Assembly: GCA_001724265.1 (NCBI GenBank)
Contig: MEDY01000275.1
Coordinates: forward strand, 1 to 64,000
Reading direction: 5' to 3'
DNA from: Rhizaria sp. SCN 62-66
Taxonomy: Eukaryota; Rhizaria, unplaced
DNA: 64,000 nt
The notes beneath the pieces are model-generated. The model saw only the letters and a list, made by a program, of their open reading frames with translations, did not search any database and was not told the origin of the DNA. Both the position numbers and the translations under genes were made by a program. Of this stretch, positions 1 through 10,746 are shown one piece after another. The first letter of the stretch is position 1. Each line of letters begins with the position of its first letter.

Positions 1-112
1 CGGCGGCGTCGAGCACATCAAGGACTTCGAGGCCCAGCTCGAGATGGCCGGCGTCACCGTCGACCGCCCCGCTGAGGAGGAGGCCGTCGCCGAGGAGGTT
101 GCTGCTGAGTAA
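1..112 (+). CDS. 3' end of an unidentified protein-coding gene (partial)
   Basis: Reading from base 2 there is an open frame of 36 codons ending in TAA at 110-112. The last residues are acidic and Ala-rich (about ten Glu in the final 16), following a stretch that starts GGVEHIKDFEAQLEMAGV. The G/C-ending codon use matches the confirmed genes of the window, so this is the real C-terminus of a gene that begins outside it. Acidic tails like this occur on some ribosomal and translation proteins, but I do not recognise the family and assign no function. Confidence 0.6.
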   Translation, partial: GGVEHIKDFEAQLEMAGVTVDRPAEEEAVAEEVAAE

Positions 113-1228
113 GCGCGCACTCTCTGAAGCAAAGCCCTTCTTCAAACAACCCAATACACGACTAGCCATGTAACAATCAATGCCGATGCTCTTGACATGT
201 GATATTATCTTGACTTGCTTGCTGTGAATGAACACTGTATCGTATCTCGTAACAGCCATAGTGAACGTATGAAGTGACCAGCAGCTTGAACAGCTGTGCG
301 AAATTCTGATATCGAACAATCACCACTATCACAAAATCATTTTTGTCTGCAGCTGTGATGATCATGGTTACGAGAGGCGTTGCTGTGCTTTCCGAGTCAT
401 ATGCATTCATGGAACAGTATTTGGTGTTCGTGTGAAGGATGGTGTATGGTGATGAATACAATTTTGATGTGTGTTTGTGTTACTTGCTGCGTCACATACT
501 CACATGAGGTCATAAATTGGGGGGGAGCTATAACTGTTTAATAAGACTATTTACGTAATACTGGCGTGTTAAACGGAAAGAAAAACAAACTAAAAGAAAC
601 CTCAATCTGTTATTACTTACACTGGTTCTGAACTGAAAAAGAAAAATATAAAAACAAAAAAGTAAAACGAATACATGTTGCTTCCGCAAAAACCGTGTCA
701 CGCTTGCACAGACAGCAACTGGCGATGATGATCAATGTGTTTCGTGCATACTAGAGAGTTGCTAAATATAGATAATATTCTACAGCAACAGCAGTCGTGT
801 TGCGCAATTGACATCGACAACATCGGCAAAAAGCCCCCAAGCATAAGTCGAAACAGTCAACAGGCAGACTCACTCACACAGAGTGACAGCGGCGACTGCT
901 ACCAACATGACGCCAATAGTGACTGTTGCTCATGAAGTGATTGCTGACAATGATTGTAGGCCATAAGCAACAAAGACGCGCAACACCGCAATGTGTGATT
1001 GCGTGCGCTGCAACACGGATGGTGCACACGACACATTTACTTGAAGAAAGAAAAGAGAACGCACGAGTCGCCCTGTTTGGTGCATTTTAAAAAGTCAAGT
1101 CGTTCATAAATGAGTAGCTCTAAATGCTACCCACACAAAGTCTATCACGCGTGTGTTCTTCCGAGCGTGTCGCTCTGTACAAGCAGAGAGTTCAAAGTAC
1201 GAAAGAACAATTTCCGCTCACTTCGCGC
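113..1228. other. spacer, no gene seen
   Basis: This AT-rich stretch lies between two convergent genes. Its small open frames (for example around 177-461 and 735-935) have no family resemblance and no GC-rich coding bias. It presumably holds the two 3' UTRs. Confidence 0.6.
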
Positions 1229-2232
1229 TTAGTGCTTGTCCTTGGACTCCCAGAGCACAATGCCGTAGGGCACGGCGAACATGGCGAGCACGTACACGGT
1301 GCCGACGGTGGGGTCCGCGACGTTGGCGAGCACCTGTTGCGAGATGTAAATGTAGACGGCGTACGCGGCGACCACGTACCACTTGCTGCGAAGCGTGGCG
1401 GCCTTGACGCGGCGGCCGTGCGTGAGCAGCCACGTGAGGGCGGCGCCGTAGATGCAGAGGATGATGGCCCAGTGGAGCGTGGCCGACTGCAGCGCGGCCG
1501 GCACGGGCAGGCGCAGGGCGTAGATGAGGCGCACAAGCGATAGCAGCAGGAAGGCTTCGTCGATCGAGAGGTAGTTGTTGCCGAGCTCGAAGAAGCCCGT
1601 GAAGGCGTGAACGGTGTGCACGGCCCAGAAGAGGAAGGTGAAAGCCCACACGCCCTGCGCCAGCACGGCCGGGTCGACCGAGAGCGTGTACTGCAGCCCG
1701 AGCGCGCCGGACCAGATGCCCACGGTGCCGTCCACGAAGTGGTCCAGGATCGCGCCGAACTCGGACGCCTGCTTCGTGCGGCGCGCGTGCTTGCCGTCCA
1801 TGTTGTCGAACATGTGGTAGAGCGTGAAGAGGATGAAGCCCCACCAGCGGTAGTCGTGGAACAGCGCGACGTTGGACAGAACCGCAAACACACCGCCCAG
1901 CAGCGTGATCGTGTTCGGGTGGATCGACGCAGGGAAAATGCGCACAAGCTTGTCGTAAGCAGGACTATGAGGAGAGTGTGGATGCGTAGCAAAAGAAAAT
2001 AATACGCAGCAGTGAGAAGGGAAAGCAGGCGAATGACGCAAAGAGTAGGGACGAGTGCGGGGTTCCGAGAGGAGGCGGTGAAGGCGGGAACTAGAAAGAC
2101 GGGAATATGCATTGGTCTCAAGCGAGAATGGAGTGAAAACAAGAGCTGAGGAAATTAATTAAAATGTGGTTTTTGGTTTTTCAAATCGTACCTCAGAAAT
2201 TTGCGGTAAATGATAGAGCCGTGATAAACCAT
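1229..2232 (-). CDS. CDP-alcohol phosphotransferase (choline/ethanolamine phosphotransferase family), two exons
   Basis: The enzyme would transfer phosphocholine or phosphoethanolamine from its CDP form to diacylglycerol at the ER, the last step of the Kennedy pathway. The family signature DGx2ARx8Gx3Dx3D is complete: DGKHAR, eight residues, then G, D and D. About six hydrophobic membrane segments follow. I place two exons, 2232-2192 and 1964-1229, joined across a 227-nt intron (donor GTACGA, acceptor CATAG). The spliced protein is 258 aa and begins MVYHGSIIYRKFLS. The first exon of 41 nt ends two bases into a Ser codon and keeps the frame exactly. The frame running on upstream of exon 2 (to about 2041) is intron, not protein. 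At 258 aa it is shorter than the usual 390 or so, mainly at the ends. Head-group specificity cannot be read from the sequence. Confidence 0.88.
1965..2191 (-). other. intron of the CDP-alcohol phosphotransferase gene
   Basis: The donor AG|GTACGA lies after a 41-nt first exon, and the acceptor is CTCATAG|TCCTGC. The intron is 227 nt and AT-rich. Joining the exons restores a start codon and an uninterrupted frame, which supports both splice sites. Confidence 0.85.
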
Positions 2233-2659
2233 GGCTGAAGGGGTTCTACAGTGGGAGGCCAAGTTGCGACGCCGAAAAAAAGAGCGCATAGAATCGTGAG
2301 AGGTGTCCATAAACACGCAATAATTTCAAAATTAAGCGTGTGAACAAGTTAAATATCTTGCCCAAAACGCCTACATCCACTGACGGACACCTTAGCGAGT
2401 TAAACGCTTCTAACAATATATTGTTGTCCCGACCAATTGGGTGCGAGAGTGGTGCCATACGCTGGACACTTAGGACAGTGGCAGAGACGTCAACTTGAAC
2501 AGAGATACCATATCGGGATAACCTTAATGCTTCAAGTCAGAACGCACATATTGTGTTGAAAAAACACTTTATTATAAGATTTCGAGAAATATACTCCAGG
2601 ATATGAGAAACTGACCCCACACATACACCTCAGAAGAAAGACATGCGACTTAGGCAAAC
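2233..2659. other. spacer between two minus-strand genes
   Basis: This 427-nt AT-rich gap runs from the phosphotransferase start to the 3' end of the kelch gene. A 70-codon frame at 2246-2458 has no recognisable features. It probably holds the phosphotransferase promoter and the kelch 3' UTR. Confidence 0.5.
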
Positions 2660-4645
2660 TCACTTGTTGGCGTTAAAGTGCTCGGCGGCGAGCGCAAAGG
2701 CGGCCTTGCGAAGCTCCTTCTCGCCGGCCTCCTCGCCCGCGGCGGCGGCAGCGGCGGCGGCGGCGGGTACCCAGTGGTCCTTGGTGCGGCCGAAGTAGAT
2801 GTTGAGGTTCTCGCCCTTGGCGGGCTTGATGTTGACTGCGGGTGCGGCGCCGCCCTCCTCTTCCTCCTCCTCTTCCTCCTCGTCGTCGTCGTCGTCCTCG
2901 TCCTCGTCTTCCTCCTCCTCTTCGTCGTCCTCGTAGTCCTCGTCGTCGTCATCACGATTGTACGCCGACCGGCGGCCGTCATCCTTGTCGTCATCGTCGC
3001 CGTCGTCATCGTCGTTCTCGCCCAGGTCGGCGTCGTCATAGAACCACTCCTGCTTCGACAGGTCCGTCTCGCTCAGCGTCCACCATTGTCCGTTCTTGCC
3101 CTTGCGCGCGTCCATGTAGTGCAGGTCGTTCAGCGTCACCTCGCAGAGTCCGCGCTCAAAGACGCCGCCGAACACGAACACCAGGTTGCCGTGCACGCAA
3201 GTCATGGCGTTGCGCCGCGGCCACACGTAGCCCGTGCGGCGCGCGCCAGCGTCGCCGCTGTAGTCGTCACTGTCATCGTCGCCGCCGCCGTTATTGTCGC
3301 CGTCGTCGTCGTCGTCGTCGTCGCTGTTGGCCAGCATCGCCAGCGCCGCTAGCACCTCCGCGTCGTCCTCGTCGTCTGCGGCGCCCTTTTTGCCGCCCTT
3401 GCCTTTGCCCGCGCCCTTGTCGGAGACGGCCAGAGCCTTGACGCCGGCCTCGGCCTCCTCAACGGCGGCGGCAGCAGTGCTGGCGCTGTGGTGCGAGGGG
3501 TCCTGCCCGGCGTTGATCGCCACGGGCTCCCACGCGCGGCGCTTGACCGAGTAGGCCGTGACGTCGTTGTGGAACAGTGGCTCCGTGATCACGGCCAGCT
3601 CAGTGCCGCTCTCCTTGGCGGCGGCGGAGGCGGCGGCGTCCGCGGCGGCGTCGCCGGAGAGCGAATCGGGGTCACGCACGCCGCCGAACGAGTAGAGCCC
3701 GCCGCGGACCGAAAAAAGCGCGGCGCCAGAGCGGGGTGCGGGGGCGGCGCCTGCGGACTTGAGCTTGGTCCAGGTGAGCGTGGGCAGGTGCAGCGACCAG
3801 AGATCGGTGAGCACCGAGTGACGCTCCTCCATCGTCTTCTTGTTGCGCATGTGTGAGCAGTAGCCGCCGTACAGGTAGGCCGTGTCGGAGCCGGCGAGCA
3901 GGGTGAAGCCGAAGCCCGAGCGCGCCGAGGGCCAGGGCGCGACCGACGAGGCCGGGGCCGCCTTGGTCCAAGTACGCGAGTCGAGGTCGAAGACGTGAAG
4001 GTCGTCGTAGTACTTAATGTCCTGCACAGAATCGAAGAAGCCGCCGAAGACGTAGAGCTTGCGCTTGAAGTGCACCATGCGGTGGCCCGAGCGCGGGGCG
4101 GGCGGGTTGGCGGCCTTGATCTGCTCCCACGCGTAGCTCTTGAGGTCCAGTGCCCAAAGGTCGTTGTAGTGGCGGAAAAGCTGCGCGGGGGAAGTAAAGT
4201 CGCCGCCGAAGACGTACATGGTGCCCGAGCCCGGCTGGCTGCCCTGCGGGATCGCCACGGCCTGGTGCGACGTGCGCGGCGGCGGCGGGTTCACGGCGTT
4301 AATCTGGCGCCACTCGCGCTTGGCGACGTTGTACGTGTACAAGTCGTAAAAGGTCTCAACGTCGCGGCCGTTAAAGCACTCACCGCCCATAAGGAGGAGC
4401 TCATTCTTGCTCGGGTGCGCGACGAGGGTGCCATTGGCGCGCGGGGCAGGCACGCCGCAAACCTCGATCGACATGGTCTTACGCTTGGCGGCCTCGGCCA
4501 TGCGCGCAGATAGAGTCGCCTCGAGATCGTCATCGCCCATCAGCGCGCGGCCCGCCTTGGCTGCAGTGCGCGTCTGCTTCACGGCCTGCTTGGCCTGCTT
4601 GGCCTCCTTCTTGGCCGCTTTCTTAGCCTTGTCCTTTTTGGCCAT
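2660..4645 (-). CDS. KLHDC4: Kelch-repeat protein, KLHDC4 family
   Basis: This single-exon 661-aa protein is an orthologue of human KLHDC4 (520 aa) and its fungal counterparts. The Lys-rich start (MAKKDKAKKAAKKEAKQAKQ) is followed by a DLEATLSARMAE-type segment and family-specific blocks such as HPSKNELLLMGGECFNG, then kelch blades (VFGGDF, VFGGFF, LYGGYCSH, FVFGGVFERG) over about residues 70-510. The C-terminus carries the family element QVTLxDLHYMD, here EVTLNDLHYMD. The family lacks BTB and BACK domains, and its molecular role is poorly defined. Compared with human, the extra length is an Ala-rich insert, a poly-Asp run near residue 445 and long Asp/Glu tracts near the end. The start is the first ATG, at 4645, in a basic N-terminus like that of the orthologues. 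The stop is TGA. Confidence 0.93.
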   Translation of the reverse strand: MAKKDKAKKAAKKEAKQAKQAVKQTRTAAKAGRALMGDDDLEATLSARMAEAAKRKTMSIEVCGVPAPRANGTLVAHPSKNELLLMGGECFNGRDVETFYDLYTYNVAKREWRQINAVNPPPPRTSHQAVAIPQGSQPGSGTMYVFGGDFTSPAQLFRHYNDLWALDLKSYAWEQIKAANPPAPRSGHRMVHFKRKLYVFGGFFDSVQDIKYYDDLHVFDLDSRTWTKAAPASSVAPWPSARSGFGFTLLAGSDTAYLYGGYCSHMRNKKTMEERHSVLTDLWSLHLPTLTWTKLKSAGAAPAPRSGAALFSVRGGLYSFGGVRDPDSLSGDAAADAAASAAAKESGTELAVITEPLFHNDVTAYSVKRRAWEPVAINAGQDPSHHSASTAAAAVEEAEAGVKALAVSDKGAGKGKGGKKGAADDEDDAEVLAALAMLANSDDDDDDDGDNNGGGDDDSDDYSGDAGARRTGYVWPRRNAMTCVHGNLVFVFGGVFERGLCEVTLNDLHYMDARKGKNGQWWTLSETDLSKQEWFYDDADLGENDDDDGDDDDKDDGRRSAYNRDDDDEDYEDDEEEEEDEDEDDDDDEEEEEEEEEGGAAPAVNIKPAKGENLNIYFGRTKDHWVPAAAAAAAAAGEEAGEKELRKAAFALAAEHFNANK

Positions 4646-5410
4646 CGTGAGGGGACCGAGCTACAGCGTTTCGGGGAGGACAGAAAGTAGAATATAAATT
4701 TGGTTGTTATTGACGTGCGATAAAAGAGGGGGATAGAATTGTCTCACTTGTTTTAGAATAACGATGATAAATTCACGTGTCACGATGCGAAACACGATTT
4801 GTACCCCGGTTTCATTCCTTCTCTTGCATCTTCTTTCTCACCACGGTCATTCGACTCAACATTAACACCGAGATCCCAGCAGTTTAATCACAGTATCTCG
4901 TGTTTGTCTTGGTCGATCTTTTTCATTCTGCGATAATCTATTTGCCAGTTGAAATTGTGTATAAAACATGTTTATTTTTTATTGTATCTTTCTGTCTTCA
5001 GTGTATACTTGAATGTGACAATCTTTGCGTACCACCGGAGCCACTTTATAGCGCAGCAACAACGCTGTTGCGTCTCTCAACCATAGTAACGCAACCTAAT
5101 AATGGATTTCAAACCATATCCAGATGTATTTAGCCTCATAACTTAGTTGCACTCCAAGGTGTCGAGTATGAAGGGGCTCCGCAAATTGCTTTTTAAATAT
5201 CAGACTCCGTCTCACTCACGCTTGATTCACAAGGATATGATATGTTATATAAAAACATTTTATTAACTGCGTAATTATATTTATAACGTTAAGAAAGGCA
5301 ACTAGATGGCGTGAGAGATGTTAACTATATTATGTAAAATAATATTTATAACTAAGATTTTTGCTTTTCCTTCATAAATCGTATCATATCGCAAGTAAGT
5401 ACGATTGATC
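4646..5410. other. spacer upstream of the kelch gene and the tRNA gene
   Basis: A 765-nt AT-rich region. The 77-codon frame at 4900-5133 has no supporting features. I see no other gene. Confidence 0.5.
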
Positions 5411-5493
5411 CCGCTGGTAGCTAAATGGTATAGCAGTCGACTGTAGAAGTTATAGAAATCGACGGGTTGGGTGTTCGATTCACTCCCGGCGGA
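5411..5493 (+). tRNA. tRNA-Tyr (GUA anticodon) with 11-nt intron
   Basis: The gene folds as a cloverleaf. The acceptor arms CCGCTGG and CCGGCGG pair over seven base pairs, one of them T-G, with discriminator A at 5493. The D arm is GCT/AGC. The anticodon stem GTCGA/TCGAC (5436-5440 and 5459-5463) encloses an 18-nt loop with anticodon GTA at 5443-5445. The T arm is GGGTG-TTCGATT-CACTC. The mature loop must be 7 nt, so 11 nt (5447-5457) are an intron just 3' of position 37, the canonical eukaryotic site. A run of nine T follows at 5500-5508, the expected Pol III terminator. No CCA is encoded. Confidence 0.93.
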
Positions 5494-6726
5494 CATATCT
5501 TTTTTTTTGCGCGCTAGAACGCACCAAGCATTCTTTTTTTCGCACGTCGCCTTCGTTTTGGGTGGCAGACGTGCTCCCAGATCCGTTGTTCGGTTGGCTG
5601 CATCATCATGTTTTTTATGCGTGCTTCACTTTCTTATTGCGTGGCCACTGCGCAATGCACACGAGTTCCACCCGCCACTAAGCATCGCAATCCCCGTGAA
5701 TGCTTCCATGCGACCTTGTCCACTGCGTTTACTTCGCCCACCGTTATCCATCGTCACTGCACAGCGTGGAAGCTTTCTATCTAGGAAAGCTCGCTGCTAT
5801 ACTAGCATCTCGGAAGGATCAGCTCGCTGTTTCAGCTCGTTGTGATTTCACCCGCAACAAGCACAAAATCTCGCACCTCACGCGTCCGCCGGGCTGGATG
5901 ACACATGTTTTTAATCCGGATCGATCGTGACATGACAACATTGCCTGTCCATGCTATGCACTGATCATGGATTACAACGGTGGGCTGACATGGGTGAAGT
6001 AAACGGAAGTAAACGCAGCGGTGGGCGAGGTCGCATGGAAGCACTGACTGGGAGTGTGGAGTGCGATGTAAGTGGCGGGTGAAACTCACTGCAGGACGGA
6101 GCTGCAAGTGGGCACTGCACAGTGGCACGCACATAAGTAGGAACTGAGGCATGTAACAAGAAATAGGATAACTAACCGAGCAAGCAACCGCTATAAATAT
6201 TCGTAACTAGTAAGCTTACATGAGTGACTTGAACAAAGTATGATTTCTCATTCGTAGATCACCGACTGTATATCAACTGAAACAAGGTTGGCATAATGTG
6301 GGCATTATAGAATCTTCAATGCAACGCATAAAAATGGACTTGCATAACAATAATACGTAGATTTGGCGTGACAGATGAATGTTTTTTTGCCATTTGTGGC
6401 AGAAGGGACTGGGGACGCATAATCAATCTAGGACTGACACTTTGAAAATAGCATTTATAAGAAGTCGATAATGTAGATCTCATCAAGATGTGGCTTGAAA
6501 ATATTCAAATGCATCAATATTTTGGTAGCCATAGTTGTTTAGATATTGAAAATTGCGCAGATTCAATTCTGAAGCCTTTGCACGTGTGGACCGGAAAAAT
6601 CAAGTGGTGGGGCCGAAAAATACTTTCCTGCGATTGCGGGCTCGGTCGGTCACGATGAGGGTGGGACGTAAGATATGGCTGCAGCACAGTGTGTAATTAT
6701 CACATCGAGACGGGAATACTGAACCC
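5494..6726. other. spacer containing a degenerate long inverted repeat
   Basis: No gene is recognised between the tRNA and importin beta. The left half holds the inverted repeat annotated separately. The right half (about 6140-6700) is plain AT-rich sequence and presumably includes the importin promoter. Confidence 0.5.
5633..6137. repeat. diverged long inverted repeat (foldback-like)
   Basis: The left arm (about 5633-5751) and the reverse complement of the right arm (about 5967-6137) share a run of blocks in the same order: GCGTG/CCACTG near the outer ends, then CACCCGCCACTTA-like, then GCTTCCATGCGACC, then GCGTTTACTTC, CCCACCGTT and ATCCAT near the inner ends. Arms are about 120-170 nt with indels, around a 215-nt centre. 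I see no transposase and no clear target-site duplication, so this is either a decayed foldback/MITE-like element or a duplicated-inverted segment. Confidence 0.6.
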
Positions 6727-9700
6727 ATGGCTACTCAGGTTTTTGCTGACATTTTGACAGCGGCTCGCTCTGCCGGTACGTTTTATCCGCCTAAATAAGG
6801 GTGCAATTAGCACTCTGGCGTCCACCGCCGCCAACAGCTGTTGGTCTGTGGGACTTCTTTCCACCTCCTCCTGTGCGCTTGTTTGGCTATGATGCGCTCT
6901 AAGCTCTTCTGATTCCGCTTTAAGTGCCCATGTTCTTTCCAGATACCACGTTTATTTCTGCTTCATCGATCGGTATCGCCGTCGTATTACTCTGGCGTTG
7001 ATTGCTGACCGTTGGGAGCTTGCACCGCTTCTCGAGCTTCGTCAGCTCTCAGCTCCATTATCACCCTCTTGCTCGCCCGTTGAAGAGTCAACTCTTCTCG
7101 GTATAGCATCACAAACACCCGTCTATTACATCAACTCACTTTCATTGCACATCTTCTTGATTCTATCCCATTTTTCCCCATTTCACCCGCTAACCGTCAC
7201 GCAACCCATCCCACGCCAAATTGCGTTCTCGGTCATATTTGCGCCTCCCCATCGCATGCTTGCGGTTTTTCCTTTTACCACAATATTAAACCCCTTCTTT
7301 CTTACTAATCTGACTTGTCATGCCCCGCTCTACGCGCAGATGCCGCGATCCGCGAGCCCGCGGTCGCGATGATGCGCCAGATGGAGGAAGAGAACCTCGT
7401 CAACTACCTCGGCTCCCTCGCCCAGGAGCTTGCCGACACGACCAAGGGCACTGACATCCGTATCCTTGCCGCGACGCAGCTCAACAACGCTGTGACGGCC
7501 CGCAGCGAGTCGAACCAGCAGCGTCTGGCGCTGCGTTACCTGGCACAGGACAACACTCTGCGCAGCATGGTGCGCGAGCTGCTCCTGCACGCGCTCTCCA
7601 CCATCGTCGGCACTACGGGCCAGGACCGCAACCTGCGCAACACCACGGCCAAGGTAATTGCCACCATTGCGTCGATCGAGCTGCCGTCGCAGCAGTGGCA
7701 GGACCTTGTCCCCAAGATCCTCTCGCTCGCGCGCGGCGACGCCTCCAACCCCGGGCTGCTGATCTCGGCCTTCACCACGCTGGGCTACATCTGCGAGGCT
7801 ATCCCGGGCGAGGACCTCCAGCCCATGGCGAACGAAATTCTCACGGTCATCGCCAGCGGCATGGCGACGACGCAGCCGCACGAGATCATCTCGTGCGCGA
7901 CCCACGCACTCACCGACGCGCTGCCCTTTTGCTCACAGAACTTCGAGCAGGAGGGCGAGCGCACGATGATCATGGGCATGATCTCGGGCGTCATGGCGAT
8001 CCCCAACCCGACGATCCAGATCGCCGCCTGGCAGTGCCTCGGCGAGATTGCGGAGAACTACTACGACTACCTGGGCGCCTACATCGGCGGCATCTACAAC
8101 GCGACCGTCAACACCATCACGTCGCTGCTCGACGCGCTGGGCGACAACCCGGTTGAGGACGAGGAGTCGGCCAAGGTGGCGATGCAGGCCATCGAGTTCT
8201 GGACCACGATCGGCCTCACCGAGCACAACATCATGGACCAGATGGCCGAGGACGACGACGAGGGCGAGCGCACCGAGGTCCGCCTGCTCAACTACTGCGC
8301 CGCCGCACGCGACCGCGGCTTCATGGCGCTGGTGCTGCGCGCGCTGACGAAGCAGAGCGAGGACGGCGACGAGGACGAGCTCACCCTAGCTTCGGCCGCC
8401 GGCGCCTGTCTAAACGAGTTCTGCTTCGTCATCGGCCCCCAGATCTGCGACGAAGTCGTCACCTGGGTGCGCACGTACATCGCGCACAACGACTGGCACT
8501 ACCGCGAGGCCGCGTGCTTCGCGCTGGGCTGCATCCTTGAGACGCATAACGTGCGCGAGCTGGCCGAGACGATGCTCATGGCCATGGACATGATCTTCGC
8601 GCTGCTCCGCGACGACAACATCCAGGTCCGCTCCTCGGCCGCGTGGTGCCTCAAGCAGGCCGCCTCGCGCCTCCCCGCGCTCTTCACGGACCCGGCACGG
8701 CTCAATATGTGCCTCACCTCGGTGCTGGCCTCGCTCGACGACGACATCCGCGTGGTCAAGTACACGTGCGCCGTCATCTACCACCTCACGGCGCAGACCG
8801 TGGAGAACGCCGACGACGAGCCCGAGGACGGCCAACTCGCCTACGGCTCCTTTTCGCCCTACTTTCAGGGCTTTGTCGAGAAGCTCATCTCGATTGCCGA
8901 CAACAGCACGGACTCGAACATGCACGTGTCGTGCTACGAGGCCGTGATGCAGCTCGTCAAGTTCTCCGCCGACGACGTCCACGACAACGTCGCCGCGCTG
9001 CTGCCGCTCTTCGCGCAGCGCCTGCACGGCATGGTGGCCTCGGTCGCGGGCGTCGTCGTGGGCGAGGACACGCTCTCGCGCCTCGAGGACATCGCGAACC
9101 TGCAGGCGCTCACGGTGTCGATCCTGCAGACGATCATGATCGTCATGTCCGCTGAGCAGATCGGTCCCCACGCCGACGGGCTCATGACGTCCTTCCTGGG
9201 CGTGCTGGCGGGCCCCACGATGGCGACGGGCACCAGCGTCGGCGAGGAGACGCTCATGGCCATCACCGAGTTCGCGGCCGAGGCCAAGACCGGGTTTATG
9301 AAGTACATGCCGACCTTCGTGCCGCACCTCGCCAAGGCGATCGAGGACCCCACGGACACGGACTTCTGCATCGCCGGTATCCGTGCGCTGTCGGCCATCT
9401 GTTGCGCGCTCGAGGGCATGTTGTCGCTCGACGACATGGACACGCTGCTAGGCGCGCTTCTGTCGTCCTTCTCGGCCAGCGAGAACGTGGACCGCCGCGT
9501 CAAGCTCACCATCGTCGAGGTCATGCCCGAGATCAAGATCTCGCTCGGCGCCAACTTCATGCGCTATCTGAGCAACTTCATGGCCGTGTTCGTGCCCGCG
9601 TCGCGCATGGCGCTCACGTCGGCGCATTCGGCTGACGACCTCGACGTCGACACGATCAACTTCCTCGTCGACCTGCAGGCCAAGTTCCTCACGGCGTACC

Positions 9701-10005
9701 TGTCGTTCCTCACGCTGGCCTACGACAACGTCGGCGAGCACCTCGCCGGCTCCATCGAGCCCATGGTGCAGTTCGCCGTCGCGCTCATGGCCGACCCCGA
9801 GCTCCGCTCGTCCACGCTCGTCATGGCCACCGAGTTCATCGGAGACTGCTGCATGCACGCTAAGTCCATCCACGCCGACATGCCCAAGATGCTCATCGAG
9901 TGGGGCGCCGGCACCGTCATCGAGCGCGCCGCCGGCTCCACCCGCAAGAAGCCCAAGAAGGCCGCCGTCGTTGCCCGCTCCCACTACGACGCCATGCTCC
10001 GGTAA
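6727..10005 (+). CDS. KPNB1: Importin subunit beta (karyopherin beta 1), two exons
   Basis: This is the nuclear import receptor. It binds importin alpha or cargo in the cytoplasm and releases it on RanGTP binding. The 904-aa protein is a HEAT-repeat solenoid along its whole length, close to the usual 860-880 aa. Diagnostic blocks are EEENLVNYLGSLAQEL at the start, an acidic loop (MAEDDDEGERTE) in the middle, WHYREAACFALGCILE, and the family's final helix region near the C-terminus. Exon 1 is 6727-6775 and exon 2 is 7340-10005, across a 564-nt intron (donor GTACGT, acceptor CGCGCAG, with TACTAAT upstream). The join makes MATQVFADILTAARSADAAI, which matches the N-terminal first helix of importin beta. 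The frame that opens at 7315 lacks an ATG and is intronic. The stop is TAA. Confidence 0.95.
6776..7339 (+). other. intron of importin beta
   Basis: The donor is GCCG|GTACGT after a 49-nt coding exon. The acceptor is CTACGCGCAG|AT. A TACTAAT sequence about 35 nt upstream of the acceptor is a good branch-point candidate. The 564-nt intron is pyrimidine-rich. Confidence 0.88.
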
Positions 10006-10746
10006 ACAACGCAAACACGAGAGTTTCTTAAGATGAGTGCTTTTGTTGAACGGTTTCCGTCTACACAAAGTGTGAACTTTGTAACGATGCAGCATCTGAC
10101 TGCTTTGTTGCTAAAGTAAGTGTGTGAAGTGTGAATGTGAGAGTGTATGTTCAGTGTTTGTGTGCTGTTTTATAACGTCTTTTTTTTTTTCCTTCAAAAC
10201 TGTTGTTGTTTGTTTTGTGTGTGCTTGTTTTTGTGACTCGGTAAGTCGGGGCGCAACAGGAACACTTACAGCAACAGGAGCAGAAATAGTGACAATATCA
10301 AAGTACACTGTACTATGTTATGAGCACGAGCAAGAACAAGAGTACGTTTTTGCTCTTGCAACTAGGCACGCAAACAAAAGTGGTGTAAGAAAAATAGCGT
10401 ATCGATGAGTTCGACATGTTTTGTTTGAATCAGACGTACGTTCGTAGTTAGTTGTCGTGATAAGACCAAGTTCGATCTCACAAAAGTTCGATATCACAAA
10501 AGTATATCAATATTAATAATAATCACAAATATAAGCAATAACAAAACAAAAAACAAAGAAATAAACACGTTTTTATATCATCAAAACCAACGGAAGCGCT
10601 GAGACATGAAAGTGTGGTTAGTATGAGACGAAATTATAAGTTGTATTTCGACATGTTCCCATTCTTAATATGGGATTGCTATATCACGGCCTTCTTGTTC
10701 TGTTTAATTAATCACAAATACAGCAACTATAACACTGTTGCGACCT
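10006..10746. other. spacer between convergent genes
   Basis: This AT-rich, 741-nt region lies between the 3' ends of importin beta and UTP25. It includes T-rich and A-rich runs (about 10181 and 10530-10565) but no recognisable gene. Confidence 0.5.

Noticed and set aside
1965-2041. N-terminal extension of the phosphotransferase as read by the continuous frame
   Set aside because: The splice join to the 41-nt first exon gives an exact in-frame start and a better N-terminus. This stretch is the 3' part of the intron.
2246-2458. 70-codon minus-strand frame as a small gene
   Set aside because: It is AT-rich, lacks the codon bias of confirmed genes, and overlaps the likely promoter of the phosphotransferase.
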